DNA of 64,000 nucleotides from Vitellaria paradoxa. Lineage: Eukaryota; Streptophyta; Magnoliopsida; Ericales; Sapotaceae. The notes beneath the pieces were generated by a model that saw only the letters and a list, made by a program, of their open reading frames with translations, was not told the DNA's origin and ran no database searches. The stretch spans positions 16,783,436-16,847,435 of the forward strand of contig CM034233.1 in NCBI GenBank assembly GCA_019916065.1, written 5' to 3'. Of this stretch, positions 35,260 through 48,779 are shown piece after piece; position 1 is the first letter of the stretch, and each line of letters begins with the position of its first letter. Position numbers and translations under genes: made by a program.

Positions 35260-37350
35260 TTCTTAGCAGTTTTTAATTCCTCCAATAGTGACTCTCAGCC
35301 TGGCTAAACCAAAAAGGAAAAAAAAAAATCTGTTAAGTACATAACAAAGGAAGATTTAAAATGAAATGTGACTTTAATTACCAGAGCATTGCAAGCACCA
35401 CATGAAAACTACTCAATATGTGATGGTGAACAGTAAAAGTGTACTGAGTGAAGCCCTTGTTGAAAATGGAAACAAGATGCAACTTCTAGCTACAAGTTGA
35501 CGAAGCCTTTACTTTTTTTGTACAATCAAGGGCCATTACTAATTCTTTAATACTGCATCAGTTCTGTAATAATAATGATTATAATTATTACTGTTGAATA
35601 TAGTCAACTTTTGAAAACTCCCAAAATAGTCCCAAAGCATTTTGGAAGGAGTACATGATTTATTCCGTGTTGGGGTATAAAAAAAAACCCGAGTCCATTT
35701 GCTTTTCTTAATAGGATCGAGCGCTTTCCAGAGAACTTTGAAGGAAAGTGTAATTCCTCTTAGTTAGTCAAGACTATGGAGAAGCAGCGAAAGGTCATTC
35801 ATCAAGCTCAGGCATGAACACGATATATGAGTTGGTAAGAACCGAACAACCAGAGTAGCCATGATCCATAATTACAAGCTAATTTTGAAAGCAGTGAGCA
35901 ATAACTCAACCACCACACCATCAAATGGTTGATTTGCATAGCCACAAAATCAAACATGAAAAATGGGCTCAACTAGAATTTAAAATCATTCCTATCTCCT
36001 ATGCATTTTTAGTTATTTTCTCCGCCCAAAATAAATAAATAATAGAAAGAGCTTTACAACGATGAACTTCTTTGTAAGACAACTAAACAATCAAATACAT
36101 GTCCGGGAAATGAATATAAATAACTTCCCATAAACATCGTAGACCTTACCAAAACCAGAGTAACCAGAGTAAGATATACATTAAAGAAACATTGTAAGTA
36201 AGAATATACTTTTATATGTACAGATTACGCATAAACAGAAAGCCAAAGAAGGAGGAAAATGAGCAAAATCGTTAAACAAATGCTGAGGAACTCTGCTTGG
36301 TTCCTACTTCCTAACATAGTTTTACACTTGGTGGGTGTGGAAGGAAATGAGAAACATAGAGGAGAGCAAGCAAGAGAAATGAGAAACATGGGAAAACACT
36401 AAACCTCTCTCTTTGTTGTCTTACAGAAAGAAACCAAGGCTGTGCTTGGAAGTTTGTACGAGGTTTCTAAAGTATGAGTTATGAGTTATTTAAATGGTAT
36501 GGATGTTAGAGTGTTTAGAATTACGTGTTTAAAAATAATGAATTCATTCGAATATTTTATTGATATATGAAACTCCTCAAAAATAAAAATCCGCGTGTTT
36601 AAAAAACTGAAATAAAGGCTATGTTTGGAACACTAAATTTATTAAAACTTACCAATTTTAACTAATTTTTTTATATTTTTTTAATTAAATTTTTTTATAT
36701 TTCATTTTATGTCATATCTTTTTACTTTTTTTTTTTTGTACTTTTTGACTAACTTTTTTGTCAATCAAACGCACCCAAAATACCTATCTATAAATTCTAA
36801 TATATTCAATAGATCATGAAAACAATTCAAGAAGTCGTTACTTAAAAACTCCCGATTATAATTTCGTATGAAATCCGTACTTTAAGAGAACTCATGAATT
36901 TCGACTCCCAAAAAACAACCTTAAGAAGAAGAGAAAATGGACCGCTAAATTTTTATTTTCATTTGCAATTCTTTTAACTATAAAAAAAAAAATAAAAATA
37001 TTTTCATTTATTTATGTCTTCTGGCAAACCAAACGCATCCTAACTTTTCTGTTACTGCAAGAAAGCATGATTTTGCATAAAAGGTGGGTAATGATTATCA
37101 GAGGTTGCAGAAAGTGAAAAGAGAACTTGGCAGAGCAAGGCGGGACAGAGCGACGGAGAGAGAAAGAGAAATAGAAAGTTGATGAGTGCGTGTGTGTGTG
37201 TGAGAGAGAGAGAGAAAGAGAGAGAGAGGGAGGCATTTTGCCGAGCGAGCTGGTGGTGGAGCAGCGACGGAGTCGCACAATTTTCAGCCGCGGGCACGAG
37301 TCCACGTCAGGAAGATACTTATCACAGGTTCCGTATGGCAAAGGTTCCCC
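35257..37350 (-). promoter_or_regulatory. Probable 5' leader region of the DRM gene
   Basis: ATG at 35257-35259 sits directly before a gtaaca donor and after an acceptor ttagccag (exon top 35299). Further up, 37080-37300 read on the minus strand is a CT-rich leader with CACACA and CTCTCT runs. A TATATAT-rich patch at about 37385-37405 could be the TATA region. The joins between are inferred, not proven. Confidence 0.4.
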
Positions 37351-37513
37351 CCCCCCCCTCATAAACGTGGAAGGTACCGCCACGCGATATATATACATAT
37401 ATATGTGTATAGATTAAGGTAAATGACATTAGCATTAATTCGTGATTATGGTTTGCATAGTTTTTTTCTTTCTTCATCAAAATCTAGCAGAAAATTTATC
37501 AACTTATATTTAA

Positions 37514-37856
37514 GGGCTCGTTTGGAGTAAAAAAAAATAAGATAAATTGAGATAAAATGTGGTTTGGGGTTAATTTTAGCGTCGTTTTTTTTTTTAAATC
37601 ACAAATCCGTTCTCATGAATTCAAAAAAATTCAAAAAAAATAGCGACAATGGTATTCAGTTGAAAAGCTTTTGATACGAAAAATATGAGTGGTATAAAAA
37701 ATTTACACATTCGATTAACCTATTTTTAGATTTTCTTATTTTTTAGCGGAAATATTGAAATTTTTTGAAATTAGTGATGGCAGAAAAATTAGAAGTAATG
37801 GGTTATTAGAGATTTATAGAGTTTTTTTGAAAATTTTTCTTATGCCAAACGAGCCC
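37514..37856. mobile_element. MITE, GGGCTCGTTTGG ends, TAA duplication (best copy of its family)
   Basis: Perfect 12-bp inverted ends GGGCTCGTTTGG / CCAAACGAGCCC, flanked by TAA (37511-37513 and 37857-37859). 343 bp. Three-base TAA duplications are typical of PIF/Harbinger (Tourist-like) elements. Related copies: 21421 and the split one at 6199/9135. Confidence 0.85.
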
Positions 37857-40800
37857 TAAATACACCGGTAATTCTCATAATTAAGTTTACTAAAAAAAAT
37901 TAGAAGAATTTGGACTGAATATCTTTAAAAAACTGCAATAAAAAAATTGTCAGTATTGAAAAGTTGGAGGGTTATAAAAACAAAAAAAGGACAAATATGG
38001 GTATACAAATATTAGAATTAGCAGAAATTTATTAAATATTTTCTTTCTAGTCTTTTTATTTAAAAATAAGAAAAAATAATATAACTAGACTTAAAAAAAA
38101 AAAAAGAGGGATAATCCTTAAAGTTAAAAATTGGAGAGACGTTTAAATTTCTAATAACTAACAAGGACCTTACCTGCACAATGTATATGCAATTCAAAAT
38201 CTTGAAAAATAGACACAGGACGGGGGAGAAAATACTTGAGAGTGCTTCTAATTGCAATTAATGAAATGTAGACTAATTTTATAATACATAAAATTAACGA
38301 TTACGATAGCTTGATAAAGGAAAATTTGACACTGCTTTATGAAGCTAATTAAAAGCCAACTTATGCTGTGTTTGTGGGTTTTCTGAATTTATGAGAGAAA
38401 AGAAAAGAAAAGAAAATATTAATTAGGAGAGAAGAGAAAAGAAAATAATTGATAATAATTTTCTTTTTATTTGATTAAGAGTTTGGGGAGAAAATATCAT
38501 TTCTTTCTTTTTTTTGATAATTATTACTTTTTTCTTTTCTTGTTTGTGAGTTGAGAAGAAATGGAAAGAAAAAAATATTTATTGTTATTTTACTAGCTAT
38601 ACCTTTTATTATCAATAAATAAGCCTCCCTATATTTTTAGTAAATAAGTATCATTGTACCAGCACATTAAGTCAAAAAACAAATAAACTAAAAAGTACTG
38701 TAAAAAATACAAATAATAATACTGAAAAAAAGGGAACTTCAATAAAGAACGTTGCTATTAAAAAAAAAGGGTATCTTAACACAGCTGGAATATATATATA
38801 TATATATATATATAAAGAAGATGAAACAAGAGTCTTAAAATGTGGTTGAAAAAAAAAAGATAAGATAAAAAATAGAGCAAGACATTATTGAAAAAAAAAA
38901 AAAAAAAAACTTACCTAAGTTGTGAAAATTAGAAATTGACGAAGAGATGAAGTTTGAAAAGAGTAGTCAAAATCTACAAAAATGATGAAATTAAAAAGAT
39001 TTTATTTGCACTAGGACATATTTGTAATTTTTTTCTCATTCTTTATTTCATGAGTAAATATGTCATTTTAAAAGTTTCATTAAACAATTTTTCTTTTTTT
39101 TTTTCCATTTCTTCCTACTTTTGGGATGATGAAAATTTTAAAAACTAACAACTATTTTTTCTTTCTATTTCTTCCCATTTCTTTTATTTTCTTTCCAAAA
39201 AAAAAAAAAAAAACCTCACAAACGCAAGTTAATTTTAAAATCTTTTCTCTTCTCTTCTTTTCTTCCATTTCTTTTCATCCAAACGAGCTATTAGTGCTCT
39301 ATTTGTAATGTGCATAGTATAATCATACCTCAAAAACATAAAATTAAATTTTAGTTAGTGGTAAAATTATTTTGTTCAATAAACTAATTGATCAATTTAC
39401 AAATTAAATTTTATATTTTTGCCTAAAAAGTTTCAAAAAAACATGTAGTACTTTTAGTTTAGGTGCATCTCACAACACAATTTGATACGATTAAGAATAC
39501 ATTTGATGTAATTAAGAATACCTTTGATTGAAGTATAAAATTTGAAAGATAAATAATACTATGAGATAATATATATTATTGAATATATACGTGATATTTT
39601 AATATTTGATTGATAAGATATAAATAAAATAAAATAAAAAATTTAATAAAAAAATTTTAACCTCCAAATTTTGACATAAAATAATCTAAATAAAAGATAT
39701 ATCCAATACCGTTCCTATAATATTGAATATCCCAACATTGCTGCAACCAAACATTTGGGATGGAGCTATAGGTTGTGATAGTGAGGGACCCGGGCCATGC
39801 CCCTTCCCTTTTTGCAACTGCCAAATTTATTATAAATATTATATATTTATTGCTCAAAAATTTAAATATAAATAATTGTCACCCTTTTATCAAATTTTAA
39901 TGTAATTACTAATTTTTGTCTTTTTTATTTTTATTTTTTGTAAATTTAGGTTTTTTAATCTCTTTATCTCCCGTCAAACATTTCTAATTTTGCCTATGTA
40001 AATACTGTTTTGAAATATTAATTATAGACATTCGTTCGTTTTGAAATTGGGAGCTTAAAATTCTTTTAAAAAAAAACTCCAAAAATATTTAAAGATTCTT
40101 AATCTCCTCAAATTTAATCTTACCACGACATCACTTTCATATCATTTTAATATTAATTTTTTTATTTTTTTAAACTTTTTCAAAATTCCAAACACCAAAT
40201 TCTTTATTTCAACATGCAATCAAATCCCTTCAATGAGATGCAACCAAGAGATTATATCCAATCCACCTCTCCTCACATGCTTGAAAAACACATGCTTATT
40301 GATTATTACGGTCACAGACAAGTTAGGTTGGGTCCAAAAATTTTGAGTTTGATTTTTGATCCTCAAGCTTGTTTATTTAAATTTATTTATTTTTTAAATA
40401 TATTTTGAATTATATTTGTAGATAACAATAATTTAAAAATTATAAAAACAAATAAATTCAGTCGTGAAACAAATATTTAAAAAAAATTAATCAGAATGGT
40501 GTATAAAAGCATAAAATATAAAACAATATATATTTTCTAATTATTTTAAGTCAAATCAGGCCTATGCTAATTTTAAGAATCTCAAGCTTGACCTTTTTTA
40601 TTAAACAAGTTACAAATTTTTTCAAATTACTTTAAGACTGTGTATGTGATTTTCACTCTTTTAGCACTTTATTATGTATTTACTTTTATATATTATAATT
40701 TACATTGTGTTTGATTGGATGAAAAATAAGAAGAAAAGAAGGGAGAAGGGGGTGGGTAATCACCCTTTTTCTTCATTTAATTGGAGAGAAAATTAGAGAG

Positions 40801-41452
40801 GAAAGAAGAGGGAATAGAAAAGGGGGTGGAAAAATAAATATACGATTTACTATTTTTTATTCTTTCAAATTTGAAAAAAAGAGGGGAGAAAGTGAGGGAA
40901 GAGGAGACAAAAAGAGAGAAAAAGTGAAATAGAAATTAAAGAAAAAGTGAGACTCACTATTTTTTAAAATAATTTTAGTACAAATAGTTTGATTTGATTT
41001 GAATTTTAAATAATAATTTTTAAAAATTGAATGATTTAGTTAGACTTATCGTTGGTTAATCAAATTAAATTAACCAAACACATGTATCTTTCTTTATTCC
41101 TCAACTAGTGTTAGTTCACCCTATATGATGATGTTACTAAATTTCATCCAACTTTTACCGATGACGCTTTCGCTATTTGTATTATTTAATTAACAATCTT
41201 TGTTAAGCTTTTTGATTAATGTATTTTTAAGAAGCGTTTGAAGTGATAAAAAATGAGATAATTTATGAATTCGTAATTCGTACATTGAGATATAAAGTTA
41301 ATACCTTTTAAAAATTTTTAAAAATTTTTACCGTTTTTCAATACATCAAATGTATCCTTAATCATATTTTTAGGCTTAATTTATATCTATTATATATGTG
41401 TACATCCTCCTCTAAGCAACTCAAGCCCATTTACAATTTTTAGGCAGATTAA

Positions 41453-41950
41453 GGGTTTGTTTGGTGCAGTATAAAATGCTAAGGTGACATTTGATTTGTT
41501 TTTCTGTTTTCTATTTTTTGTTTTCTATTTTATGTCTTAAAAATCCCAAAACAAAGAAACATAAAAATACTTTATTTTCTTTATTTTGAGAATTTTCTTT
41601 ATTTTGAATTAAAAACGCTTAAAATAATTTTTTGTCATTTTTAATTTTATGTGTAAACTCATTTTCTGTTTTCTAAAACAAATTTTAGAAATCACAAGTA
41701 ACCAAATGCATTTGAGCTATTTTTCTTGATTTCAAAAGTGTGAAATAGAAAATGAACTTAAAACACAAAATAGAAAATAAAAAATAGAAAACAGCAAATA
41801 AAAAAATAAATCAAATGACACCTAAAAATTTTAAATTTTCTGAAAATTTCTAAAAGTTGTTCACTTTTTTATCTCACTGTACAAATTACGAACCCACAAA
41901 TTATTTCAAATTCATACTTTATTTCACTTTTTGCCACTCCAAAACACTCC
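41453..41950. mobile_element. Outer MITE of a nested pair, TAA duplication
   Basis: Starts gggtttgtttgg, ends ccaaaacactcc, with TAA at 41450-41452 and 41951-41953. Its own sequence (tgcagtataaaatgc.., then aaattttaaattttctg.. to the end) is interrupted by the element at 41483-41822. Confidence 0.7.
41483..41822. mobile_element. Inner MITE, GGTGACATTTGATTTG ends, TAA duplication
   Basis: Starts ggtgacatttgatttg, ends aaatcaaatgacacc (near-perfect inverted ends), TAA at 41480-41482 and 41823-41825. The relative at 27817-28101 shares its interior. Confidence 0.85.
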
Positions 41951-42430
41951 TAAATAAAAAACCTTATTTGGTATTATCGGAAGTTATGAATTATTAGCAA
42001 AAGATAAACCTTACTATTAATACCGGAATTGATTATAATTTATTAGTTTATTTTTTTATGACAAATTTGTATAAATAATAAAAGTTTAGGAGTTAACTCA
42101 TGTATGTACTAATAATTTATATAAATAATAAAAATTATTAATACTTTTAATATTGATAAATATATAAATCAAAAATATATTTTCAATTTAAAAGGCTAGA
42201 GGGTCAAAAATAGGGACTTAAATAATTTATGGCAAAATCAAGGTAAGAGATTACTAAATGTGTACATTCAAAATTAGAGGTTTTTGAAATTAAAAAATGA
42301 GTTAAAATTATATTTTTAGTATTTAATTTTAATTAAAATTTATCCAATAATTAAAATTAAAATATTTAAAAAAATTTAAATATTAAAAGTTTAACTTTAA
42401 TTTCTAAAATTAAATTTCAACTTCGCAACT

Positions 42431-43566
42431 CCATTGCCAATAATTTTATTTTATTTATTTATTTATTTTTATACCAAAGCAAAAGATGGGCGCGTCCAAT
42501 CAGTCACCCACCGATTTAAAAAGGCGGATAAGGTGGCCGCCGGCGAAAAGCCGGATACAGTGGCAAATTCGCAATATGGATACGATATAAGGGTGTTTAA
42601 GTATGCCCATGGAGCTTTTCTGCGGCCTACAAAGCCAAATCCCATTCTACATCTCTTGAAGACGTAATCTGGATTCTGGAGCATTGAGCGAGAAGAAAAA
42701 CCCCATAAGGACTCTTTAACAACTCACAGGTCATTCCAAGGTTTCGATTCATTTCCTTGTTGTAAAGCCTTGACGCTCTGTGCTTTCTGCTTGAGAAAAT
42801 CTGTATGTAAATGTGTAATCGATGTGTTCAGAACTTCAGATTCCTACCATACATTTCATTTATTCTCTTTCATTATTATTTCTAGCTCGAAATCTCTTTG
42901 ATCTGATTATTTTTGTTTTTTGGTTCAAATTGCCATATGGGTGTCTCTTTGTATGTAGATGTGCTGTATCTTCTATGTATGCTTTTGCCCGAAGTCCTAC
43001 GTTTCATTTTTTTTTTAATGATTGTGATTAATTTCATGTGATTTTTAATGATACACGCAGTATTCTCTTTGGATTGATTAGAACCGGGTAAGACCAAATC
43101 AAAATTTAATTTCATCCTCTGTTTTCGATGTTTGAGTCTACTGTGTTCCTCGTACAGCTTTTTGTGATTCACATTATGCGACTCTGATTGATTAAATTTA
43201 TGCAAAACATGATACGAAGTTGTGGTGATTTTTGTTGCTTTGGTCGTAGATTCATTGTTGGATTGATGCGAATGTGATGGAAATAATGGTTTTTAAGTAA
43301 ACCAACATGTACTTTGTTCTTTGTAAGTAAAACTAAGGGTGACGCATTCCCTAATTCATTTTCTCAAGATTTTCATTTATTGAGTTGGGTTGGGTAAGAT
43401 TTTTATTGATGTGAATGTCTACTTGTTTAGTTGTTTTATTGGTGGTGGGTCAGAATATAAGGTGTGGTGGTTGTAGGGGATGATTAATGTTGAACGGGCT
43501 TGGTCTGTCCACAGGCTTTAGTGGTATATTAAGCATTGGAATTGCATACAAGTACGTAAAGGGGAG
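42431..43566 (+). promoter_or_regulatory. Promoter and 5' leader region of the pyroglutamyl-peptidase gene
   Basis: GC-richer from 42480, with a CCAAT box at 42496-42500 (gtccaatcagtcaccc). The leader probably begins near 42600-42700 and contains a 5'-UTR intron ending at acceptor tctgtccacag (43514); exon 43515 then runs into the ATG at 43567. The matching donor is not clear. Confidence 0.45.
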
Positions 43567-46125
43567 ATGGGATCTGAAGGGCCAAAGGGTGTGACTATCC
43601 ATGTGACAGGATTCAAGAAATTCCAAGGGGTTGCTCAGAATCCTACTGAGACTATAGTTGGAAATTTGAAGAGCTTTGTTGAAAGGAGAGAGTTGCCGGC
43701 TGGTGTTACTCTAGGGAGCTGCATCATACTTGAGACTGCCGGAGATGGTGCATTACCCATGCTCTACAAAATCATGGAATCAGGTGTTGCAAAAGGGAAT
43801 TCATGCAGTGAACAAGTTGTATGGGTAGGTTTCATTACCCGACTCCTTATAATTTAACTGATTTATGGAAGCATGTTTGATGAAATTGGTTTTCTTTTTC
43901 AGATTGATTGAACACATTCAGTTCACTAATGTGATTTACTTAGTACAAAAATTTTTCTGTGGTTTGTGTGAATTAATAATAATAAAGCCAAATCAATTAC
44001 TGTTTGAGACTCACGCATGCCCAAAAGAATTGGATAAATTTTCTGTGAATGCCTTGGCAAGACAAAGCACAAGCACAAACACAAACACAAACTGTAAAAT
44101 TCTTAGTAAAAATGTGGTGTAATGTTGTTATGAGGATAATTGAGATTAATGATTTATATTCTATTCGAATCATTTACCCTCAAGGACTGCTGCATATATA
44201 TTTTGTAGAATTCTGAGAAAATTATTTGATAATGACAGAATTCCTGGATAAGATCAACTCCGATATGGAGTAGTGAAGAAAGTTTTATCCAGAGCGATTT
44301 GAGTTGAAGGTGGTTATGAGTTGTAAGTTTTCTTATTTCTTATTGGTCTGAGAGAAACATAAGAGTTTTAGTCTTATCTTTGGCAACTTCTGCCAGACAA
44401 CCTGCACCCAGAAAACTGTTGAAATATTTATTTATTTATTGTTAATTTTTAAAATTCTTGTAAAATGTAAAAACTATTTATTTATTATTGGTTTTTTAAA
44501 AATCTTGTCAAAAGTAAAAAGTTTTAGTTTTCTGGGTGCTGGTAGTCTGACATAAGTTGCCAAAGCCTTATACAGACTAAAAAACAACTGCTGAAAGAGA
44601 AAATAGTGCCTGTGATCAATAGATATAAAACGATGTAAACTTTACAGTGTATTATATTGACATCCTTGTCGTAACCTAGTTTCCTTGATGTTAAGAAAAG
44701 GATGTTACCCTGTTACCCACTGTTAGCATTTGTTAATCCAGGGTGCTGGGAGGCGTAAGAATTTGAATATGAACTTAATCCTTGTACAGTTATGCAATTT
44801 GATGGGGTGTTCTTATGTTTGCTGTGTAGAGTTTTTACCATTATACCAAGCAATGTTCCTAATCATTAGGTATCCTTTTTCCTTTGTATTATTTGCACAT
44901 GCAGAGCTGATATGAGTATAAGAGATTACTCATTGTTATCTGACTTTGTTTTATAAATGTCTAATTCATACTGCTAGATCTACCATACTTTGAAGAAATT
45001 TGTTATCAATTCAAAACATGACATGCATTTGTCTGAGATTATGTGATACAGTTGTTGATGATAGTGGCAAGTTACAAGTCTATTAGAGTTTTAGTAATTC
45101 TGTATTTTATGGATTAATCTTTAGTAAATTAACATCCTCTTCTGTATTGTCTTTTAAGCTTCACTTGGGGGTTAATAGTGGCGCAGCAAAATTTGCCATT
45201 GAGCTGCGGGCAGTGAATGAAGCCACTTTCCGTTGTCCAGATGAACTTGGATGGCAACCTCAGGTGGACATGCTTCCATTTTGTACTTGGATTTCTAATC
45301 TGAAATTAGAACCTCTGAAATTGTTGTGCTGAAGTCCATTTTATTTTCTGCAGCAATTGCCAATAGTTCATGAAGATGGTGGAACTTCTCAAACAAGAGA
45401 GGTAATTCATAGTCTCTTCTCCAAACATGCTTTTGCATGTATTAAGCAACTTACAGGAGTGGCTAGCGCAAGCAGAAAAGGAAACACCCCCCCCCCCCCC
45501 AAAAAAAAAGAAAAAAGAAAAAGTAAAATAAAAAATCTAACACAACGATTTGTTGGGATGATCTTAGTTACCTGGTTGGTAGTAATCTGATATGTGCATG
45601 TTAGCACCGTGAGTCTTGCAGCTGAAATTGACACTGAACCTGGTGGGTAATCATAGCTGCTGCTGCTATGGCAAGCCTTTGAAATTGATGGATATGCAAT
45701 AAATTTGTGATGCAGAACCTAATATTCAAGGATTTGAAGCTTTTATTACGATTATGGTTGTTATTTCTCCATTATGTGAAGCTTTATCATTATTGTAAAG
45801 CTTACTATTATGTATTTGGCCGTCAGATGCTCTCTTTTCTCTCAAACTGACACCCTCGTGACTTTCCCTGCTTTGCTTGTTGAAGACTTCTTGTCCTGTT
45901 GAGGCAATCCTGCAGCTGTTGAAAAATAAGGGCTTTGATGTGACACTATCAGATGATGCAGGCCGTTTTGTATGCAATTATGTGTATTATCATTCTCTCC
46001 GGTTTGCACAAGAGAAAGGCCACAAGTCTCTCTTTGTTCATGTTCCTCTCTTCTCTAGGATCGATGAAGAAACTCAGATGCACTTTGTAGCATCCCTTTT
46101 GGAGGCCATTGCATCAACATGTTGA
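43567..46125 (+). CDS. Pyroglutamyl-peptidase I-like protein (pyrrolidone-carboxylate peptidase, C15)
   Basis: Exons 43567-43824, 45159-45263, 45354-45401 and 45886-46125, all phase 0, give 216 aa, the usual plant length. It starts MGSEGPKGVTIHVTGFKKFQ. Family marks: GFKKFQGVAQNPT, LHLGVNSGA, SDDAGRFVCNYVYYHS and SLFVHVPL. By comparison with bacterial Pcp the catalytic triad is likely Glu101 (FAIELRAVNEA), Cys167 (GRFVC) and His189 (FVHVP); all three are present. Enzymes of the family remove N-terminal pyroglutamate from peptides, in the cytosol; no signal peptide is seen. Intron 1 (1.3 kb) carries a foldback MITE. Nothing looks broken. Confidence 0.93.
44366..44582. mobile_element. Foldback MITE in intron 1 of the pyroglutamyl-peptidase gene
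   Basis: The left arm ttttagtcttatctttggc..gcacccagaaaac pairs with the right arm gttttctgggtgctgg..gccaaagcc..gactaaaa; arms of about 50-55 bp around an AT-rich centre. 217 bp. The ends do not belong to the GTTTGG family. Confidence 0.8.
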
Positions 46126-47590
46126 TATTATTGATTTGGAAGGGCAAGAACTTTCATGCTTGGGTTGTTTTCAGGTCGGATCTGCTATATGCTTCTTCAT
46201 GTAAATCCACCATGTTCATATAATAATAATTATTGCCCTTCTGAACAGTGGACTGCTCTTGGCTGTTTGATATTTTGCTGTTCGGAGTAACAATGAGATG
46301 TTCGTTCCTGATTGTAAGGAGTCGTCAGTGTTTGGTTATGCATGATGTTTTGCTTCAGCTTGTTTATTAGATTCCTTTTAATGCTTCTCTTTGGAAATGG
46401 TGCTGATTTTTTTTTTTTCACTTTCTCGCTTGTGTAATATGATTTGGTTTGGAGATAAGATAAAATTGAAAAAAAAAAAAAAAATAAATAAATAAAACTC
46501 TGGTCGATTTCATTGACTTCTTTCACTCTACAATAGTTTTAATGAAAAGAATAATACGGAGTAGGAGAAATTAAGGAAAGACTGCATTTGTCATTTCTTC
46601 TCACCATTCCACTCTTTCCAGAGAGAGGTTACAGATTGAGAGGGATCTCCGAAAGAATGACAAATGTAATATAGTTTTATATACTTATATGTTGAATGGA
46701 TTGTGTGTGTGTGGGGGGGGGTCTTTGACAAAAATTAATTTTTCTCTCTCTCTTTTTAATCAGAACTATAGGTACTTAGGGCTAAAGTTTATTTAGCATT
46801 CTTGTAATATTTTATTACGAATCATAATTTTGAGTTTTTAAGGTACTATTTGAGCACCAAAATTAAAAATTATTATTTTTTTGTTTTTCATGTAAATTGA
46901 GAATATACTTTTTCTAAATTACAAATATGTCCCTTTAAATTACATTGGTTTTTGTTCATAAAAAAATAACCATGACTTCTAAAAAAAAAAAATTAAAAAT
47001 CAACCTTTGATACCCAAATTTATCCTAAATCGTTATACTTTGTTCATATAGCAAAGTAGAATTAGATTAAATGTATACTTACTCAAAATAAAACTGGATT
47101 AAATGTACATAAATATAGAATGGAAGTGAATTGAATATAAAATAATTTATAATATAGATTTTGTAACGAGATTAAAGATAAAATAAGAGTACTGAATAAG
47201 TTTGTCACGAAGTTAAATCTAGTCTTGATATGGATTTGGAAAGTAAATTCTTGTTTCAATCTTGACTGCTAAATACATGTTCGATAGTTATTATGCCAAG
47301 TACAACCTTCTTATAAGTGAGCTTTTTATTTGGTACTCTTAGTGTTTGATGAGTTTGTTGGTGGAAAGGGAAAAAATCACATACTTTCTTCAGTATAATC
47401 CCCTTTCTCTCCATCTCTCTCCATCTCATCCATTGAACTTGTAGAGAACACGCACAGAAGAATAATTGTTTGAGGTTCGACTGGCGGTAGCCGATCAGAA
47501 ACCTTTTGACGCCCAAGTCAGTGTTAGGTTCCAATAAGAGAAGAGAAAAATTATCAAACTCCCGAGAGATAAAATAGAGAAATATATATG

Positions 47591-47622
<32 letters not shown>

Positions 47623-48662
47623 AAGAGAGAGATAAATAGATAGAGATATCTAGAGAGAGTGATAGATAGAAAGGAAGAGAGAGCGATATACAGAGCCAGA
47701 AAGAGCTCTCTCGAACTCTCTACCTAGATACATGTGTATATATCTCTCTACTCTTAAATGTACATCTTTCTTTTTTTTGACTTCGGAGACCATGTCCATT
47801 TTGCCAAGTAATGAGAAAGTGATTAGGTAAAAAATGATAAGATGGAGATTTTTTTCTTCCCAATATTTGTGAACCAAGAGTTAATAAGGTGAAACGTGTT
47901 AAAGTGATCTCTGTATATATTTTATGACATAATTTACATTATGATTCAAATAGTTCAAAATTTATTGTATATATTTAAATTATAAAGACAATTTCTCTAT
48001 GTTGTGGTTGCACACATTAAATAATTTGTATAAAAAAACAAGTGTATACACCCAAAAGAGGAAGAATTTTTTTTTACCATTTCTTGTTTAAGCGAGTTTT
48101 GTATGACATGAAAGTTGTTAATATTTTACAAGATAATTTTACTAGAATGAATATGGATAAGTATTAACAAATAATTTCAAAGTAAAATATTTATAAAGAT
48201 ATGTCATCATCACATAATTATGATAAAATTTTTTATATTATTATTATTTTTTTAAATATTATATTTCATTTTTACTCCAGTTACTATTACCTTTTAGTTG
48301 AATGTTCCACATAAAGTTAACACTTTTTGTTTTTTTTTATTAAATAGGAACCCATAACTCAACATTTTGGCTCAATCACCACGTTAAAAACCTTAAAAAA
48401 TAATTAGAGGACATATTACAATAACAATTAAAAAAAAAAAAGGAAGAAGAAAAGAGGGGGTGCGGGGATGGTGGGGTGGGACCCGCAGTTACAGCGCCCC
48501 CCCCCAAAAGAAAGAAAAAAAAAAACATGTTTAGAGTAGAAGTACGGAAGCTGGTTCAGGTATTAACTGCAATTTGAATCTAAGTTTAAGCCATCCTTTT
48601 TTTTTGGGGGGGGGGGGGGGGGGGGAGTTTGATTCTTTTCAGACAATCTACATGAAGAGCTC
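46126..48662. other. Gene-free stretch
   Basis: 3' UTR of the upstream gene to about 46420, then AT-rich sequence with TA/GA microsatellites (47585-47690), a G-run at 46710-46720, a C-run with A-run at 48497-48523 and a T-run with G-run at 48598-48625 just before the PPR gene. No gene seen. Confidence 0.5.
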
Positions 48663-48779
48663 ATGAACAATGCAAAGCACAAAATTACCGCCTATTGCCC
48701 TCACCATAACCAAATTTACACGCAAGTTCATGCCTATGACTACAGCGGCCACTACTCTACTGTTGGGCCCCCATTATGA
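48663..48779 (+). promoter_or_regulatory. Overlapping upstream ORF at the PPR start
   Basis: An ATG at 48663, seven bases before the PPR ATG and in another frame, opens a 38-codon frame ending TGA at 48777. Scanning ribosomes would meet it first if the leader includes it, so it could lower PPR translation or the transcript may start downstream. Confidence 0.35.

Larger units (their letters stand above)
37500..42430. other. Gene-free stretch dominated by AT-rich repeats
   Basis: Apart from the MITEs listed at 37514, 41453 and 41483, it is AT-rich sequence with (TA)n at 38791-38813, A-runs at 38062 and 38890, and a patch at 40725-40960 of purine-rich gagaaagaag sequence. A small gtttgaagtgataaaaaatg / accgtttttcaatacatcaaatg pair at 41231-41355 may be another MITE. 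No gene seen. Confidence 0.5.

Noticed and set aside
37012..37417. Several ORFs on both strands near 37200
   Set aside because: Generated by a GA repeat in the probable DRM leader.
42434..42684. ORFs on both strands at 42434-42684
   Set aside because: Lie in the GC-richer promoter/leader of the pyroglutamyl-peptidase gene; no family match and no splice partner.
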